Both the position numbers and the translations under genes were made by a program. Positions 33,702 to 43,425 of a stretch of DNA of 58,305 nt are shown piece by piece. Position 1 is the first letter of the stretch. Every line of letters begins with the position of its first letter. A model generated the notes under the pieces. It was not told the DNA's origin. It searched no databases and was given only the letters and a program-made list of their open reading frames with translations. The stretch spans positions 1 through 58,305 of the forward strand of contig NZ_POUD01000021.1 in NCBI RefSeq assembly GCF_003236395.1, given 5' to 3'. This DNA comes from Nonomuraea aridisoli (GTDB taxonomy: Bacteria; Actinomycetota; Actinomycetes; Streptosporangiales; Streptosporangiaceae).

Positions 33702-34535
33702 TTACGCGCGCCAGATCCAGTTGGTCCGGTCGTACAGTCGCTCGAAGCCGGCGCGCAGCATGTTGTGCAGGGATGAGTTGTGGTCGCCGGGTCCTTCCAC
33801 TCCGGTCTCGGCGACGAGCCATCGGCAACCCGCAGCCTGGGCTGCCTGGACGCGGGCGGTGAGCAGTGCGGACTGGGCGCCGCGGCCTCGGCTTTCCGGG
33901 AGGGTCGCTCCGCCGAACATGTTCGCGCATTCTCCGTTGATGAACAGGCTGCCGACTGCGACTATGCGCTCGTCGTCCCAGACGGCGTACTGCCGCCAGT
34001 TCGGCTTGCCCACGTTTGATGCGGCCAAGTCGATCATGTCCGGCATGGGCATCCCGAAGGTGGTCATCATGACGGTGGCCCACTCGTGCGCATGGTGAGG
34101 CTCGATCGGGCCGACGCGCAGGCCGGGGTCGAGGGCTGCGATGCCGTCGGGTGCGGACAACGCGCTTCTGGTCTCGCACCACAGCTTGTGGAAGCGCCCG
34201 CCTTCGGTGAGGTTCAGCTTGGCGGCGATCGAGGCCCAGTCCGGCGGCAGCAGTGGCGGTGCGATGATGAACGCGCCCGCGCCCGGGCCCTGTTCGCGGT
34301 AGAAGTCGCACATCTGTGCCACGACGTCTACGGTGATCGACTCGCTGGTTTCGAACCCGCCGACCCGGTTGAAGAGGAAGGACGGGTGCCGGCGCATCGC
34401 TATCGCATCGACCGAGCCGACGCGCAGGGAGCTGATGCCCAGCGTCGTCCGTATCGCCGTCGGCGCGGCCACGAAGCCGGCGTACGACCTGATCTCGGTC
34501 TGCTCGGCCAGTCCGAACGGCACAGTGGTCTTCAT
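33702..34535 (-). CDS. GNAT-family N-acetyltransferase
   Basis: I chose ATG 34535 (MKTTVPFGLAEQTEIR), giving 277 residues. The second half is a GNAT domain with ERIVAVGSLFINGECANMFGGATLPESRGRGAQSALLTAR (acetyl-CoA loop RGRGAQS; quoted here as its two ends). The N-terminal half looks like a degenerate GNAT repeat or a substrate domain. It follows the ECF sigma gene on the same strand after 166 bases and may be its target. Confidence 0.78.
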   Translation of the reverse strand: MKTTVPFGLAEQTEIRSYAGFVAAPTAIRTTLGISSLRVGSVDAIAMRRHPSFLFNRVGGFETSESITVDVVAQMCDFYREQGPGAGAFIIAPPLLPPDWASIAAKLNLTEGGRFHKLWCETRSALSAPDGIAALDPGLRVGPIEPHHAHEWATVMMTTFGMPMPDMIDLAASNVGKPNWRQYAVWDDERIVAVGSLFINGECANMFGGATLPESRGRGAQSALLTARVQAAQAAGCRWLVAETGVEGPGDHNSSLHNMLRAGFERLYDRTNWIWRA

Positions 34536-34701
34536 ATCCGGTTTTCCATCTCTTTGCTGCTTACGAAGAGCAGTACGGCGGCGGCGGCGATCATCGGTGT
34601 CGGCAGGCTGGGTCGTGCCGAGCTGATCCCAGTGGTTCGTTGTGCTCATATCCGCAGGATGCGGTGAGGGACGCGGAAGTTCGGTTGGCGCCGGATCAAT
34701 T

Positions 34702-35652
34702 TCAGCGGCGGCGTGTGTGGTAGAGGCGCAGCTTGCTGACGCGGCCCCGGTCCAGGGACTGCACCCACACGACGCCGGGCGGGCAGTGGAACGGGTCCTC
34801 CGGCGGGTTGTGCATGGCGGCCTCCCAGATGACCACATCACGGCTGGCCACCACGTTCAGCAGCTCGTGGCGTACGCCGTGGGACAAGTCACGATTGAAC
34901 GCGACGGGCATGTAGCCGATGCCCGTGCGTTTGCCGGTCGGCCATATCACTTCCGCCTGTGGTGACCACCCTTCGGACAGTGCCGAGGCGAGTTGGCCAC
35001 TATGGGCGGCCACCATGGTCTCCATGGCAATCCTGCGGTGCCGTGCGTTCAAGGCCGTGGCATCGTCGTGGGCCCGGTCGGCCGAGCTCAGCAGCGCATC
35101 GGCCAGCTTCGTACGCGCCTGGTGGAGCCTGCTGCGCACGGTGCCCACCGGCGTGGCACACAGCGCCGCGATGTCCTCGTACGACGTGACGTCGGTGAAG
35201 TAGCGCAGCATCGTCACCAGCCGCACGTCCGGGGACAGGTCCTCCAGCGAGCTCCAGACCCAGTCCCGCAGCGCGTGCCGGTCGAGGACCTCCGCCGGGT
35301 CCGGTGGACCGTCCGACAACCGGTCCACGGCGGCGGCCATCGCGGGTTCGGCCGTCGGCATCGCCGACATCTTGCGCAGCTGGGCGCGGCACACGTTGCG
35401 CACCACCATCCGCAGCCACGGGCCGACCGCGTCCGGGTCACGTATGTCGCCGATGCGGCGCAGCGCGATGAGGGTCGCCTCCTGTACGGCGTCCTCGGCG
35501 TCCTGGCTGTGGCCCAGCAAGGCCAGTGCGACCGCTCGCATGCCGGCGTGGTGCCTGGCGAGCAGCAGGCCGAGAGCGCTGACGTCGCCCGCGTGTGCGG
35601 CGCGCACCAGCTCGGAGTCTTGTGGCGCCCCGTCCCCCAGCAGATCAGCCAC
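34702..35652 (-). CDS. ECF sigma factor with SnoaL-like C-terminal domain
   Basis: The 316-residue protein has sigma region 2 at about 15-85 (LLGHSQDAEDAVQEATLIAL, WLRMVVRNVCRAQL) and region 4 at about 125-185 (SYEDIAALCATPVGTVRSRLHQAR). A SnoaL/NTF2-like domain at about 200-316 ends in RLYHTRRR. ECF factors with this fused domain (for example the SigJ/ECF41 type) are controlled by the tail rather than by an anti-sigma factor, and none is seen here. The downstream GNAT gene may belong to its regulon. Confidence 0.85.
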   Translation of the reverse strand: MADLLGDGAPQDSELVRAAHAGDVSALGLLLARHHAGMRAVALALLGHSQDAEDAVQEATLIALRRIGDIRDPDAVGPWLRMVVRNVCRAQLRKMSAMPTAEPAMAAAVDRLSDGPPDPAEVLDRHALRDWVWSSLEDLSPDVRLVTMLRYFTDVTSYEDIAALCATPVGTVRSRLHQARTKLADALLSSADRAHDDATALNARHRRIAMETMVAAHSGQLASALSEGWSPQAEVIWPTGKRTGIGYMPVAFNRDLSHGVRHELLNVVASRDVVIWEAAMHNPPEDPFHCPPGVVWVQSLDRGRVSKLRLYHTRRR

Positions 35653-35707
35653 ACCGAAACGCTACCCGGGTCGCGGAGATGCTCGGCCCGGACTCCGGCG
35701 TTGCAGC

Positions 35708-36670
35708 TCAGCCGACCAGGAAGGACAGCATGTCGGCGAAGGGCGGTGTCTTGCCGGGTTCGAGACGTAGAGTTTCGCCGCTGAAGGACCGCACTTCCAC
35801 CCAGCTTTCCGGCGATGCCTGCGGCAGCACGTCCATGAGTTTCTCGAGATCGGCGGTTCTGTAGACCTTGAACGTCTGCGTACGTCGGTAGAACGACGGC
35901 TGGACGTCGAAGCGCAGGTCCACCACGGGCTGCCGGGATCGGCCCCAGTCGCTGTAGGGCAGCGCGGCGTGACCGTGGATACGGGCGTCGACCAGCACCT
36001 CCGGGTCCTCATCCCCGATCTCGCAGTTGAAAATGGGAAAGGCCGTCGCCACACGAGCTGCCACTGCCGGGTACGCGGCGCAAGCCCGCCCAAGCGCCGG
36101 CGAACAAAGCAGCGCGTAGTCGAAAGACCCCACCGGGCTCGACAGGGACGCCTTGTGGTGGGACCGGCCGTCGAAGGGCAGGTCGCGCCTGGAACAGAGG
36201 AACTCCAGGAAGGCGGCGACGGCGTCGGCCTGATGGCTGCCGGCTCGGACCGTGAAGCGGATAGCGCCGCGTCCGTGGTCGCGCAGCACGTAGTACTCGT
36301 AGAAGCCCATCGGATGATCGGGCGTGTGGGCACGGCTGTAGACCTGGTCGAAGTCGCCGACCGGCAGGTACTGGGGTCGTGGTGCGTGGGGGCCGGTGGC
36401 CCGCGTGATGACGTCCAGGACCGGCGTCTCGGCCTCGGCTTCCGCCGGGTCGCAGAGCGGGTTCACCTCGGTGAAGCCCTTGCGGAGGTGTTCGTTGATC
36501 TTGCGTGCCGCGTGGCGCCGTGCCTGCTCCTCGTCGTCGAGAACCGACGTGCTCGCCTTGCCCGGTGTTCGGTCGGAGCCCCACCTGAGGAAGCAGCGGA
36601 TCCCTTCCTGCCGGATCTCCCAGTATTCGAGCGCGGCCTCTTGCCGCTCGAACCGCCGCCACCCGGCCAT
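35708..36670 (-). CDS. WGR-domain protein
   Basis: From ATG 36670 the protein has 320 residues. Residues about 5-75 match a WGR domain: ALEYWEIRQEGIRCFLRWGS, then EEQARRHAARKINEHLRKGF. The usual third motif residue R is replaced by S in RWGS. The remaining 240 residues show no family that I know; GFYEYYVLRDHGRGAIRF and LCSRRDLPF stand out. WGR domains bind DNA ends or proteins in PARPs; alone in bacteria their role is obscure. An upstream longer frame is a GC-driven extension. Confidence 0.75.
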   Translation of the reverse strand: MAGWRRFERQEAALEYWEIRQEGIRCFLRWGSDRTPGKASTSVLDDEEQARRHAARKINEHLRKGFTEVNPLCDPAEAEAETPVLDVITRATGPHAPRPQYLPVGDFDQVYSRAHTPDHPMGFYEYYVLRDHGRGAIRFTVRAGSHQADAVAAFLEFLCSRRDLPFDGRSHHKASLSSPVGSFDYALLCSPALGRACAAYPAVAARVATAFPIFNCEIGDEDPEVLVDARIHGHAALPYSDWGRSRQPVVDLRFDVQPSFYRRTQTFKVYRTADLEKLMDVLPQASPESWVEVRSFSGETLRLEPGKTPPFADMLSFLVG

Positions 36671-36843
36671 TCGGCCTCCCGGACCGTCTGGCGGCCTGCC
36701 TGCGTCAGGGCCGCATGCAAGTGACCCTATCGATCGATCACCAGGAGGCCAGTGATCACCAGTCGCGGAGTACTCGCTGGAACCCCCGGAGACGGTCGCC
36801 CAGCGGCTTCGGAGCGTGTCACTAGGCTGCATCGCATGATCCG

Positions 36844-37436
36844 GTGGAGAAGCTGAACCCGTCCCGTGAGATGGCGCTCGCACGTGGCATTCCGACCGCG
36901 GACGTGGAACGGTGGTTGGGCACCGTACGGCGGTGCGCCACGTTGTCGCCGCAGGCGAACGGGCCGGTCGTGGGCCACCTCGGCGGCCCCCTGATGCTTC
37001 CGCCCGACGTCCCCGATCCTGAGTACCCCCTCTTCGCGTCCCTCGACCTCGCCGCGTTGCCGCAGGACACGACAGACCTCCCCCTGCCGCCCGACGGCCG
37101 GCTTCTGTTGTTCGGCGATCCCTCACCCTCGGGATGGGGCGAAGAGTGCGACTCGAAGGCATGGAAGGCATCAGCAATACGCTGGAGATCGGCGGTTACG
37201 CCTCTGACTACTCCGGCGAGCATGACCCCGTCACGTCATCCGCTCGGTGGGCAGAGAGAGACGGCCTACGACCGGGGTCAGGAGAACCGCCACGCCCCGA
37301 GGACTGGGTGCTTCTAGCCGAACGGCACCCTTCCATCCGCGGCTGGGAAGACGCGGTTTCTCACTGGTCGATCAGCCGGCAGGACGTGGCGGCACGACGC
37401 TTCGACCGCGCGTACGTCTCCGTGTACTGGACCTGA
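36844..37436 (+). pseudogene. DUF1963 (YwqG-like) gene, frameshifted
   Basis: The frame from GTG 36844 carries the DUF1963 front (GPLMLPPDVPDPEYPLFASL, LPPDGRLLLFGDPS). After about 37130 the family sequence continues in the next frame (LEIGGYASDYSGEHDPV, DWVLLAE, SRQDVAARRFDRAYVS) to 37436. The middle is also shortened. One or more indels between about 37120 and 37182 broke the gene. Confidence 0.75.
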
Positions 37437-37551
37437 CCGATGATCCGCCCGGCTGCTCTGAGGGCGGGTCCGGTTCGGGACGGATGTCTTGAGCGTGGCC
37501 GGTCGGCCCGGCCCGCTACCGAGAATGGGAGCCGACGTGGCCAAGCCGTGG

Positions 37552-38460
37552 TCAGTTGCCAGGAGGAGGTGTGGCGTTGCCGATGTCGAAGGCCGATCGG
37601 TCGTCGACGACCTGGCACGGCGCGACGGGGCCGTCCGTCAGGCGACCGGAGAACTGCCAAGCGACCCCGGGGCGTTCGACCGTCGGCTCCACCGGATTTT
37701 CCATCACCTCGATCAGCACGATCTGCCCGGGCTTGATGTGTCGGGGGTAGATGGTGATGCCGTGCTCGGGACGGATGGCCTTGGAGGATGCTGTGTTCAT
37801 CGCCCGCGCGCGTACCCGGGCCCGCACGGCGGGGTCCTCGCTCTTGAGTTCCTCGGCGGCCGCCCACCGATCACCCGTGTCAACAACCCAGCGGGTCAAT
37901 ACACCTAGCGGAAGGTACGTCATGTCCGTTCGAACGCCCAGGCGTGCCAGGTCCCGCTCGACCTGATCAGGGTCCCTGAACGTCCGCAGGTTGATCGAGC
38001 CGTCCGGGCTGAGGCCGTCGACGGCCACGAGCTCTAACAGGGCCCGGTCCCTTTCCGGCAGTGTGGCCATGGCCTCCAGGGCGCGTCGCGCCGGGGACTC
38101 GGCGTCGATCCGGTCCTCAAGCCGTGAGATGTCGTCGCCGTCAAGCAGCCGACGTCCCGCGATCCGGCCGTTCGCCCTGGTTTCTCTGACGGACCGCCGC
38201 TGCTCGGCCAGGACGGTGTTCCGCGCCACCCCGTACAGCCAGGCGATCTCGCTGCCCTTGTCGGGCCGGTAGGTATGTGCCGAGTCCAGGACGGCGAGGA
38301 ACACCTCCGCCGTAAGATCGGCCACCGCCTGGGGATCCAGCACACGCCTCGCCAGGAAGCGGGTCACGGCCTCGACGTGGCGCCGGTAGAAGGCCTCGAA
38401 GGCCTCGGGATCCTGGATGGTGTCCCTATGTTCAGGCGGCACGAAAGCTCCCTGGTTCAT
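37552..38460 (-). pseudogene. sigma-70-family gene fused to a companion-protein tail (region 4 lost)
   Basis: Residues 1-153 are an ECF sigma factor: region 2 (FYRRHVEAVTRFLARRV, AWLYGVARNTVLAEQRRS) and the start of region 4 (LPERDRALLELVAVDGLSPDG). The helix-turn-helix that should follow is absent. Instead residues 155-302 read as the C terminus of an exported companion protein (TFRDPDQVERDLARLGV, FSGRLTDGPVAPCQVV), usually encoded next to such sigma genes. An in-frame deletion between neighbours explains this. The product cannot recognise a -35 element normally. Confidence 0.7.
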
Positions 38461-38589
38461 ACGTGCGTCTCATCACACCCTTGCTTGGATCGAGCGCGGC
38501 ACCCCGTTACAGGGGGTGCAGCAGGCTCTGGGGCGGGCAAGGCCGGGGGACCGAGACCGTCCGACAGGCGCGGATGGGAAGCTGGCTCG

Positions 38590-41500
38590 GTGCAGATCTC
38601 CCTCCTCGGTCCGGTCGAAGTCGCCTCCGACGACGCCTCCCCGATCGACATCCCCGGCGCGCGCCTGCGGATGCTGCTGGCGCGGCTCGCGCTGGAGGCC
38701 GGCCGCCCGGTGTCAGCCGACTCCCTGATCGACGACATCTGGGGCGAGGAGCCCCCCACCCGCGTCGTCAACGCGCTGCATGGCCTGATCTCCCGGTTGC
38801 GCAGGACGCTGGGCGGGCCGGAGTCCGTGGAATTGGTGGCCGGCGGCTACCGGCTGCCGCTGCGCCACGAGGACGTGGACGCGCACCGATTCGAGCAGCT
38901 TGCCGGGCAGGCCAGGCGGGAGCTCGCGGCCGACAGGCCGCGTGAGGCCTCCTCCTTGTTCCGCGCCGCCCTGGAGCAATGGCGGGGCGCCGCGCTCGCG
39001 GACGTGCTGGAGGCCTCGTTCGCCCGCAACGTCGCGGCCCGGTTGGAGGAGCTGCGCGCCACCGTCGCCGAGGACTTCTTCGACGCGGAGGTACGGCTCG
39101 GCCGCCACACCGAGGTGCTCACCGACCTGGCTTCCGCCGCCGTCGCCCGCCCGCTGAGCGAGCGCCTGGCCGAACTGCGGATCCGGGCCCTGTCGGCCGC
39201 CGGACGCCACTCGGAGGCGCTGGCCGTGTACGAGGAGGTCCGCGGCAAGCTCGGCGACGAGCTGGGCATGGACCCCTCGCCCGAGCTCCGCGCGGTCCAC
39301 CTCGCCCTCCTCCGCGGTGAGCTGAACCGGCCCTCCGTACGGCCCCAGGCCGCGCCCAGCCGGCTCCCGGCCAGGCTGACCAGCTTCGTCGGCCGGGAGC
39401 GTGAGCTCGGCGAGCTCGCCCGGCTGATGGCCGGCGCGCGGCTGGTGACGATCGTCGGACCGGGAGGCGCGGGCAAGACCAGGCTGGCGTTGGAGGCCGC
39501 GGACCACCTCGGGGAACGGACATGGTTCGTCTCGCTCGCCGGGGCCACCCAGCCGGACCAGATCGCAGACGCGGTGCTCAGCGCCTGCGGCGGCCTGTTC
39601 GAGGGCGGGTTCAAGCCGCAGGCTCCTGCCCCCGCGCGGCTGGCCGCCCAGCTCGACGTCGGCCCCGCCGTACTGGTGCTGGACAACTGCGAGCACCTGG
39701 TGGAGGCGGCCGCTCGGCTTGCCGACCAGCTGCTCGTCCGGCTTCCGCAGCTGCGCATCCTGGCCACCAGCAGGGAGGCTCTGGCGATCAACGGTGAGGT
39801 CTTGTGCCACCTCGGCCCGCTCGACCTGCCCGTGGAGGACGCGGACCTGGCCGAGGCCGCTGAGTCGGCCGCCGTGCGGCTGTTCGTCGAGCGGGCTGCC
39901 GACGTGCGCCAGGGGTTCGCGCTCGACCGGACGACCCTGGAGCCCGCGGTGGAGATCTGCCGCCGGTTGGACGGCATGCCGCTGGCGCTCGAACTGGCCG
40001 CGGCCAAGCTGCGGGCGATGAGCGTGGTGCAGATCGTCCGGCGGCTGGATGATCGTTTCCGCCTGCTCACCTCGGGGAGCAGGACCGCGCTGCCGCGCCA
40101 GCGCACCCTGCTCGCGATGGTGGAGTGGAGCTGGGACCTGCTGGAGGAGCCCGAGCGGGTGCTGGCCGCCCGGCTGGCCGCCTTCCCCGGCGGAGCCGAC
40201 CTGGCCGCGCTCGAGGCGATCTGCTCCGACGCATCCCTCACCGCCGACGACATGGCGTACGTCGCGGGTGCACTGGTCGAGAAGTCCATGATCCAGCAGG
40301 TCGGCGACAGGTACCGGATGCTGGAGACCATCCGCGCGTACGCGGCGGCCCAGCTCGCGGAGCCGATCGACGACCGTTTCCGCGCGTACTTCCTGGCGCT
40401 GGCCGAGGAGAACGAGCCGCTGCTGCGTACCGGGGACCAGTTGCGCGCCATCGAGGTCTTCGACGCCGAGCACGACAACCTGGTCGCCGTGCTGCGGGCC
40501 GCCATCGAGGCGGGCGACGCGGCCACGGCCGCGCGGCTCGTCAGGTCGATGATCTGGTACTGGGGCATGCGCGGGATGTCCACCCAGTCCGACGCCTTTC
40601 TGAGCGAGGTGCTGGCGTTCGGCGACATGCTGCCGGCCGACGCGCGCACTGCCTTGGAAGTGGTGCGGTCGACGTCGGGCAGGGGAGGCGGGCAGGGAAT
40701 CCGGGAGGACCTCCGCCGTCCCGGGGTGACGAAGTTCCACAACGCGCTGCCGTTGCTCCGCATCTCCAAGCTCGCCACCCAGGACGCCCAGGACCTGGAG
40801 GCGCTGGACTCGCCCGACCCCTGGGTGCGCGCCAGCGCCCACTGGGCCTACGACTTCCTCCTCACGGAACAGGGCGACCAGGAGACCGGCGCCCGCCACA
40901 GGGAGGAGGCACTGCGCCTGTTCGAGCAGGTCGGCGACCGCTGGGGGCTGGTGATGAGCCTGGTACGGCAGAGCCGCGTCCACGGCCTGCGCGGCGAGCA
41001 CGAACGTGCGGTCGCGGCCTGCGAGCGCGCCGTCGCGATCGCCTCCGAGCTCGGCACCGAGGAACACCTCTTCATCACCAAGTCGCATCTCGCCCAGAAC
41101 CGAATGCGCGGTGGCGACCTGGACGGCGCACTGCACGACATCCACGCCGCGCGGCGCCAGGGTCGCGAACACGGTCACCGGAGGCTGGAAGCCAGCATGT
41201 TGTTCCCGCTCGCCGAGGTGCACCGCCACGCCGGCGACCTGGAACTGGCCCATCAGGTCGTGGACGAGCTCGAGACGGTCGTCCACCGGCTACCCGGCCC
41301 GCCCGAGCTGAACAGCGACGTGATCGTGTCCTCCCGGATGGCCGTCCTCATGGCCGAGGGGGCGGCGGAGCGGGCGCGCGAGCTGCTGCCCCGCGCGATG
41401 CGCGGCGTGCTCGGGCACACCAACGCCAACGCCATGGCCCGGGGCGCGGAGCTGCTGGCCAGACTGCTCGGGCTGGAAGGCGACCCGGCGGGGGCCGCGA

Positions 41501-41685
41501 CGGCGCTCGGGATGAGCCACGTGATCAGAGGCGTCTTCGACGAGGGCGACCTCGATCTGCGCCGGCTGGTGCCCGTCCTGGCCGGGCGGCTCGGCGACGA
41601 GGGCTACCTGGAGGCGTACCGGCGTGGCGCGAGCCTGCCGAGGCAGGAGGCGATGGACCGGCTCACGACCCACCTGGGAAGGTAG
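38590..41685 (+). CDS. AfsR/SARP-type regulator with P-loop and TPR domains
   Basis: GTG 38590 (MQISLLGPVEV) gives 1031 residues. It has an OmpR-like winged helix at about 1-90, a bacterial transcriptional activation domain at about 95-245 and a P-loop NTPase with Walker A VGPGGAGKT near 288-297 and LVLDNCEHL. A winged-helix and TPR-like helical C terminus follows. This large SARP form controls antibiotic or stress genes. It diverges from the sigma pseudogene with a 129-bp gap. No biosynthetic cluster is adjacent, so the target is unknown. Confidence 0.9.
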   Translation: MQISLLGPVEVASDDASPIDIPGARLRMLLARLALEAGRPVSADSLIDDIWGEEPPTRVVNALHGLISRLRRTLGGPESVELVAGGYRLPLRHEDVDAHRFEQLAGQARRELAADRPREASSLFRAALEQWRGAALADVLEASFARNVAARLEELRATVAEDFFDAEVRLGRHTEVLTDLASAAVARPLSERLAELRIRALSAAGRHSEALAVYEEVRGKLGDELGMDPSPELRAVHLALLRGELNRPSVRPQAAPSRLPARLTSFVGRERELGELARLMAGARLVTIVGPGGAGKTRLALEAADHLGERTWFVSLAGATQPDQIADAVLSACGGLFEGGFKPQAPAPARLAAQLDVGPAVLVLDNCEHLVEAAARLADQLLVRLPQLRILATSREALAINGEVLCHLGPLDLPVEDADLAEAAESAAVRLFVERAADVRQGFALDRTTLEPAVEICRRLDGMPLALELAAAKLRAMSVVQIVRRLDDRFRLLTSGSRTALPRQRTLLAMVEWSWDLLEEPERVLAARLAAFPGGADLAALEAICSDASLTADDMAYVAGALVEKSMIQQVGDRYRMLETIRAYAAAQLAEPIDDRFRAYFLALAEENEPLLRTGDQLRAIEVFDAEHDNLVAVLRAAIEAGDAATAARLVRSMIWYWGMRGMSTQSDAFLSEVLAFGDMLPADARTALEVVRSTSGRGGGQGIREDLRRPGVTKFHNALPLLRISKLATQDAQDLEALDSPDPWVRASAHWAYDFLLTEQGDQETGARHREEALRLFEQVGDRWGLVMSLVRQSRVHGLRGEHERAVAACERAVAIASELGTEEHLFITKSHLAQNRMRGGDLDGALHDIHAARRQGREHGHRRLEASMLFPLAEVHRHAGDLELAHQVVDELETVVHRLPGPPELNSDVIVSSRMAVLMAEGAAERARELLPRAMRGVLGHTNANAMARGAELLARLLGLEGDPAGAATALGMSHVIRGVFDEGDLDLRRLVPVLAGRLGDEGYLEAYRRGASLPRQEAMDRLTTHLGR

Positions 41686-41701
41686 ATCCGCCGGCTCGCG
41701 T

Positions 41702-42307
41702 CTACAACCAGCCGTTGCGTTCGGCTGCCTTGGCGGCTTCGATGCGGTTGCGTACGCCGACCTTGTTGATCGCCGACGACAGGTAGTTGCGGACGGTCCC
41801 CTCGGACAGGTGGAGCCGGGCCGCGATGTCCGCGATCGTGGACCCGTCGGCCCCGGCCGCCAGCACGTCACGTTCGCGCGGCGACAGCGGGTTGGGGCCG
41901 GCGCTCAACGCGGCCGCCGCCAGCGCCGGGTCGATGACGCGTTCCCCGGCCACGACCCGCCGGATCGCCGCCGCCAGCTCCTGCGCCGGTCCGTCCTTGA
42001 TCAGGAACGCCGACGCGCCGGCCTCCATGGCCCGCCGCAGGTAGCCCGGCCGTCCGAACGTCGTCAGGATCACCACCCGGCACTCCGGCACCGTCGCCCG
42101 GATCTCGGCGGCCGTGGTCAGCCCGTCCTTGCCCGGCATCTCGATGTCCAGCAACGCCACGTCGGGCCGGGCCCGTTCGGCGACGACGACCGCCTCGTCA
42201 CCGTTCGCCGCTTCCGCGACGACCTCGAGGTCCTCCTCCAGCCCGAGCAAGGCCGCCAGCGCGCCCCGTACCATGTTCTGGTCTTCCGCCAGCATGACTC
42301 TGATCAT
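41702..42307 (-). CDS. NarL/LuxR-type response regulator
   Basis: The 201-residue protein has a receiver domain with the phospho-acceptor aspartate in ALLDIEMPG, T in ILTTFGR and K in LIKDG. The C-terminal LuxR helix-turn-helix is LSPRERDVLAAGADGSTIADIAARLHLSEGTVRNYLSSA (core GTVRNYLSS). It resembles DesR-type regulators. It overlaps the histidine kinase gene by 4 bases and completes the exporter operon. Confidence 0.92.
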   Translation of the reverse strand: MIRVMLAEDQNMVRGALAALLGLEEDLEVVAEAANGDEAVVVAERARPDVALLDIEMPGKDGLTTAAEIRATVPECRVVILTTFGRPGYLRRAMEAGASAFLIKDGPAQELAAAIRRVVAGERVIDPALAAAALSAGPNPLSPRERDVLAAGADGSTIADIAARLHLSEGTVRNYLSSAINKVGVRNRIEAAKAAERNGWL

Positions 42308-43425
42308 GAGGCGGACCCTACGGGAACGCGGACCGCGACTCGGAAGCCTCCGCCCGGCAGCGGGCCGGACTCCATCGTGCCGCCCTCCGCCGCGACGCGC
42401 TCGGACAGGCCGTTCAGGCCGTTGCCAGGAACGTGCTTCCCCTTGGCCCGGCCGTTGTCGCGGACCTCCAGGACCGCCTCGTCATCGTCGCGTCCCACCT
42501 CGATGACGCAGTGGGAGGCTCGGGCGTGGCGGATGACGTTGGTGACCGATTCGCGCACCGCCCAGCCGAACACTCCGTCGGCCGCCTCCGGTAGGGGCGC
42601 GCCCGCCATCCGGACTGTCGTGTCGACCCCGGCCTCCGCCAGGACCGCCCGTGCGCCGTCCAGCTCCTCGCCCAGGTCGCGCCGCCGGTAGCCGGAGATC
42701 GCCTCGCGTACGTCCGCCAGCGAGGACCGCGCCACCGTCTCGATGTCGCCGATCTCGGTGACGGCGCGGGCCGGGTCGCGTTCGGCCAGCCGCCGCGCCA
42801 GCTCGCTCTTCAGCACGATCAGCGACAGGCTGTGGCCGAGCAGGTCGTGCAGGTCGCGGGCGATGCGCAGCCGCTCGTCGGCGGCGGCGAGCCGGGCGAC
42901 CTCGCCGCGCGCTTCGCGCAGCTGCGCCACCAACGTCCGCGAGTGCCGCAGCGCGACCATCATCATCCCGAACGCCAGCAGCATCAGCGCGATCCCGCCG
43001 ATCATCGTGGTCGGGGCGCCCATCAGCACCCCGTCCCCGGCCACCACCGCCATCGACCCCAGCACGCCGAACGGGGCCCACCGCTGCGGCAGCGTCATCG
43101 CCAGCACGAACGCCAGGTAGACCGGCAGACCCAGCCACTCTTGCCCGAACAGCGGCGGCAGCCCCGCCGCCAGCAGCGCGAACGTCCCGAGCACGGCGAG
43201 CGACCGCACCGTGAGCGGATCGTCCCAGTTCCACCGCACGAACGCCGCCGCGTAATACACCAGCGCGAACACCACCATGGCCGCCAAGCCCAGCCAGCGC
43301 CGCGTTCCCTCGTAGTGGGCCACCGCCACCCCGACCGGGGTCAGGAACAGCAGCCCGAACGTCATCCAGAAGGCCCGTTGCAGCAGCTCGGGGCCTTCGG
43401 CGTCGCCCCTGAGAAGTCGGTTCAT
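42304..43425 (-). CDS. DesK-type sensor histidine kinase
   Basis: The 373-residue protein has five or six N-terminal membrane helices without an extracellular domain, then an H-box (RIARDLHDLLGHSLSLIVLK) and an HATPase domain with DNGRAKGKHVPGNGLNGLSERV. It is of the HisKA_3 class and pairs with NarL regulators. It may sense membrane state or the drug itself. The ABC permease stop and this start share one base (TGATG), so the operon is tightly coupled. Confidence 0.92.
   Translation of the reverse strand: MNRLLRGDAEGPELLQRAFWMTFGLLFLTPVGVAVAHYEGTRRWLGLAAMVVFALVYYAAAFVRWNWDDPLTVRSLAVLGTFALLAAGLPPLFGQEWLGLPVYLAFVLAMTLPQRWAPFGVLGSMAVVAGDGVLMGAPTTMIGGIALMLLAFGMMMVALRHSRTLVAQLREARGEVARLAAADERLRIARDLHDLLGHSLSLIVLKSELARRLAERDPARAVTEIGDIETVARSSLADVREAISGYRRRDLGEELDGARAVLAEAGVDTTVRMAGAPLPEAADGVFGWAVRESVTNVIRHARASHCVIEVGRDDDEAVLEVRDNGRAKGKHVPGNGLNGLSERVAAEGGTMESGPLPGGGFRVAVRVPVGSAS

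Noticed and set aside
38713..41286. 857-codon minus-strand open frame opposite the SARP gene
   Set aside because: It is the shadow of a high-GC gene. Composition is rich in Arg/Gly/His/Gln with no domain, while the plus strand has clear SARP motifs.
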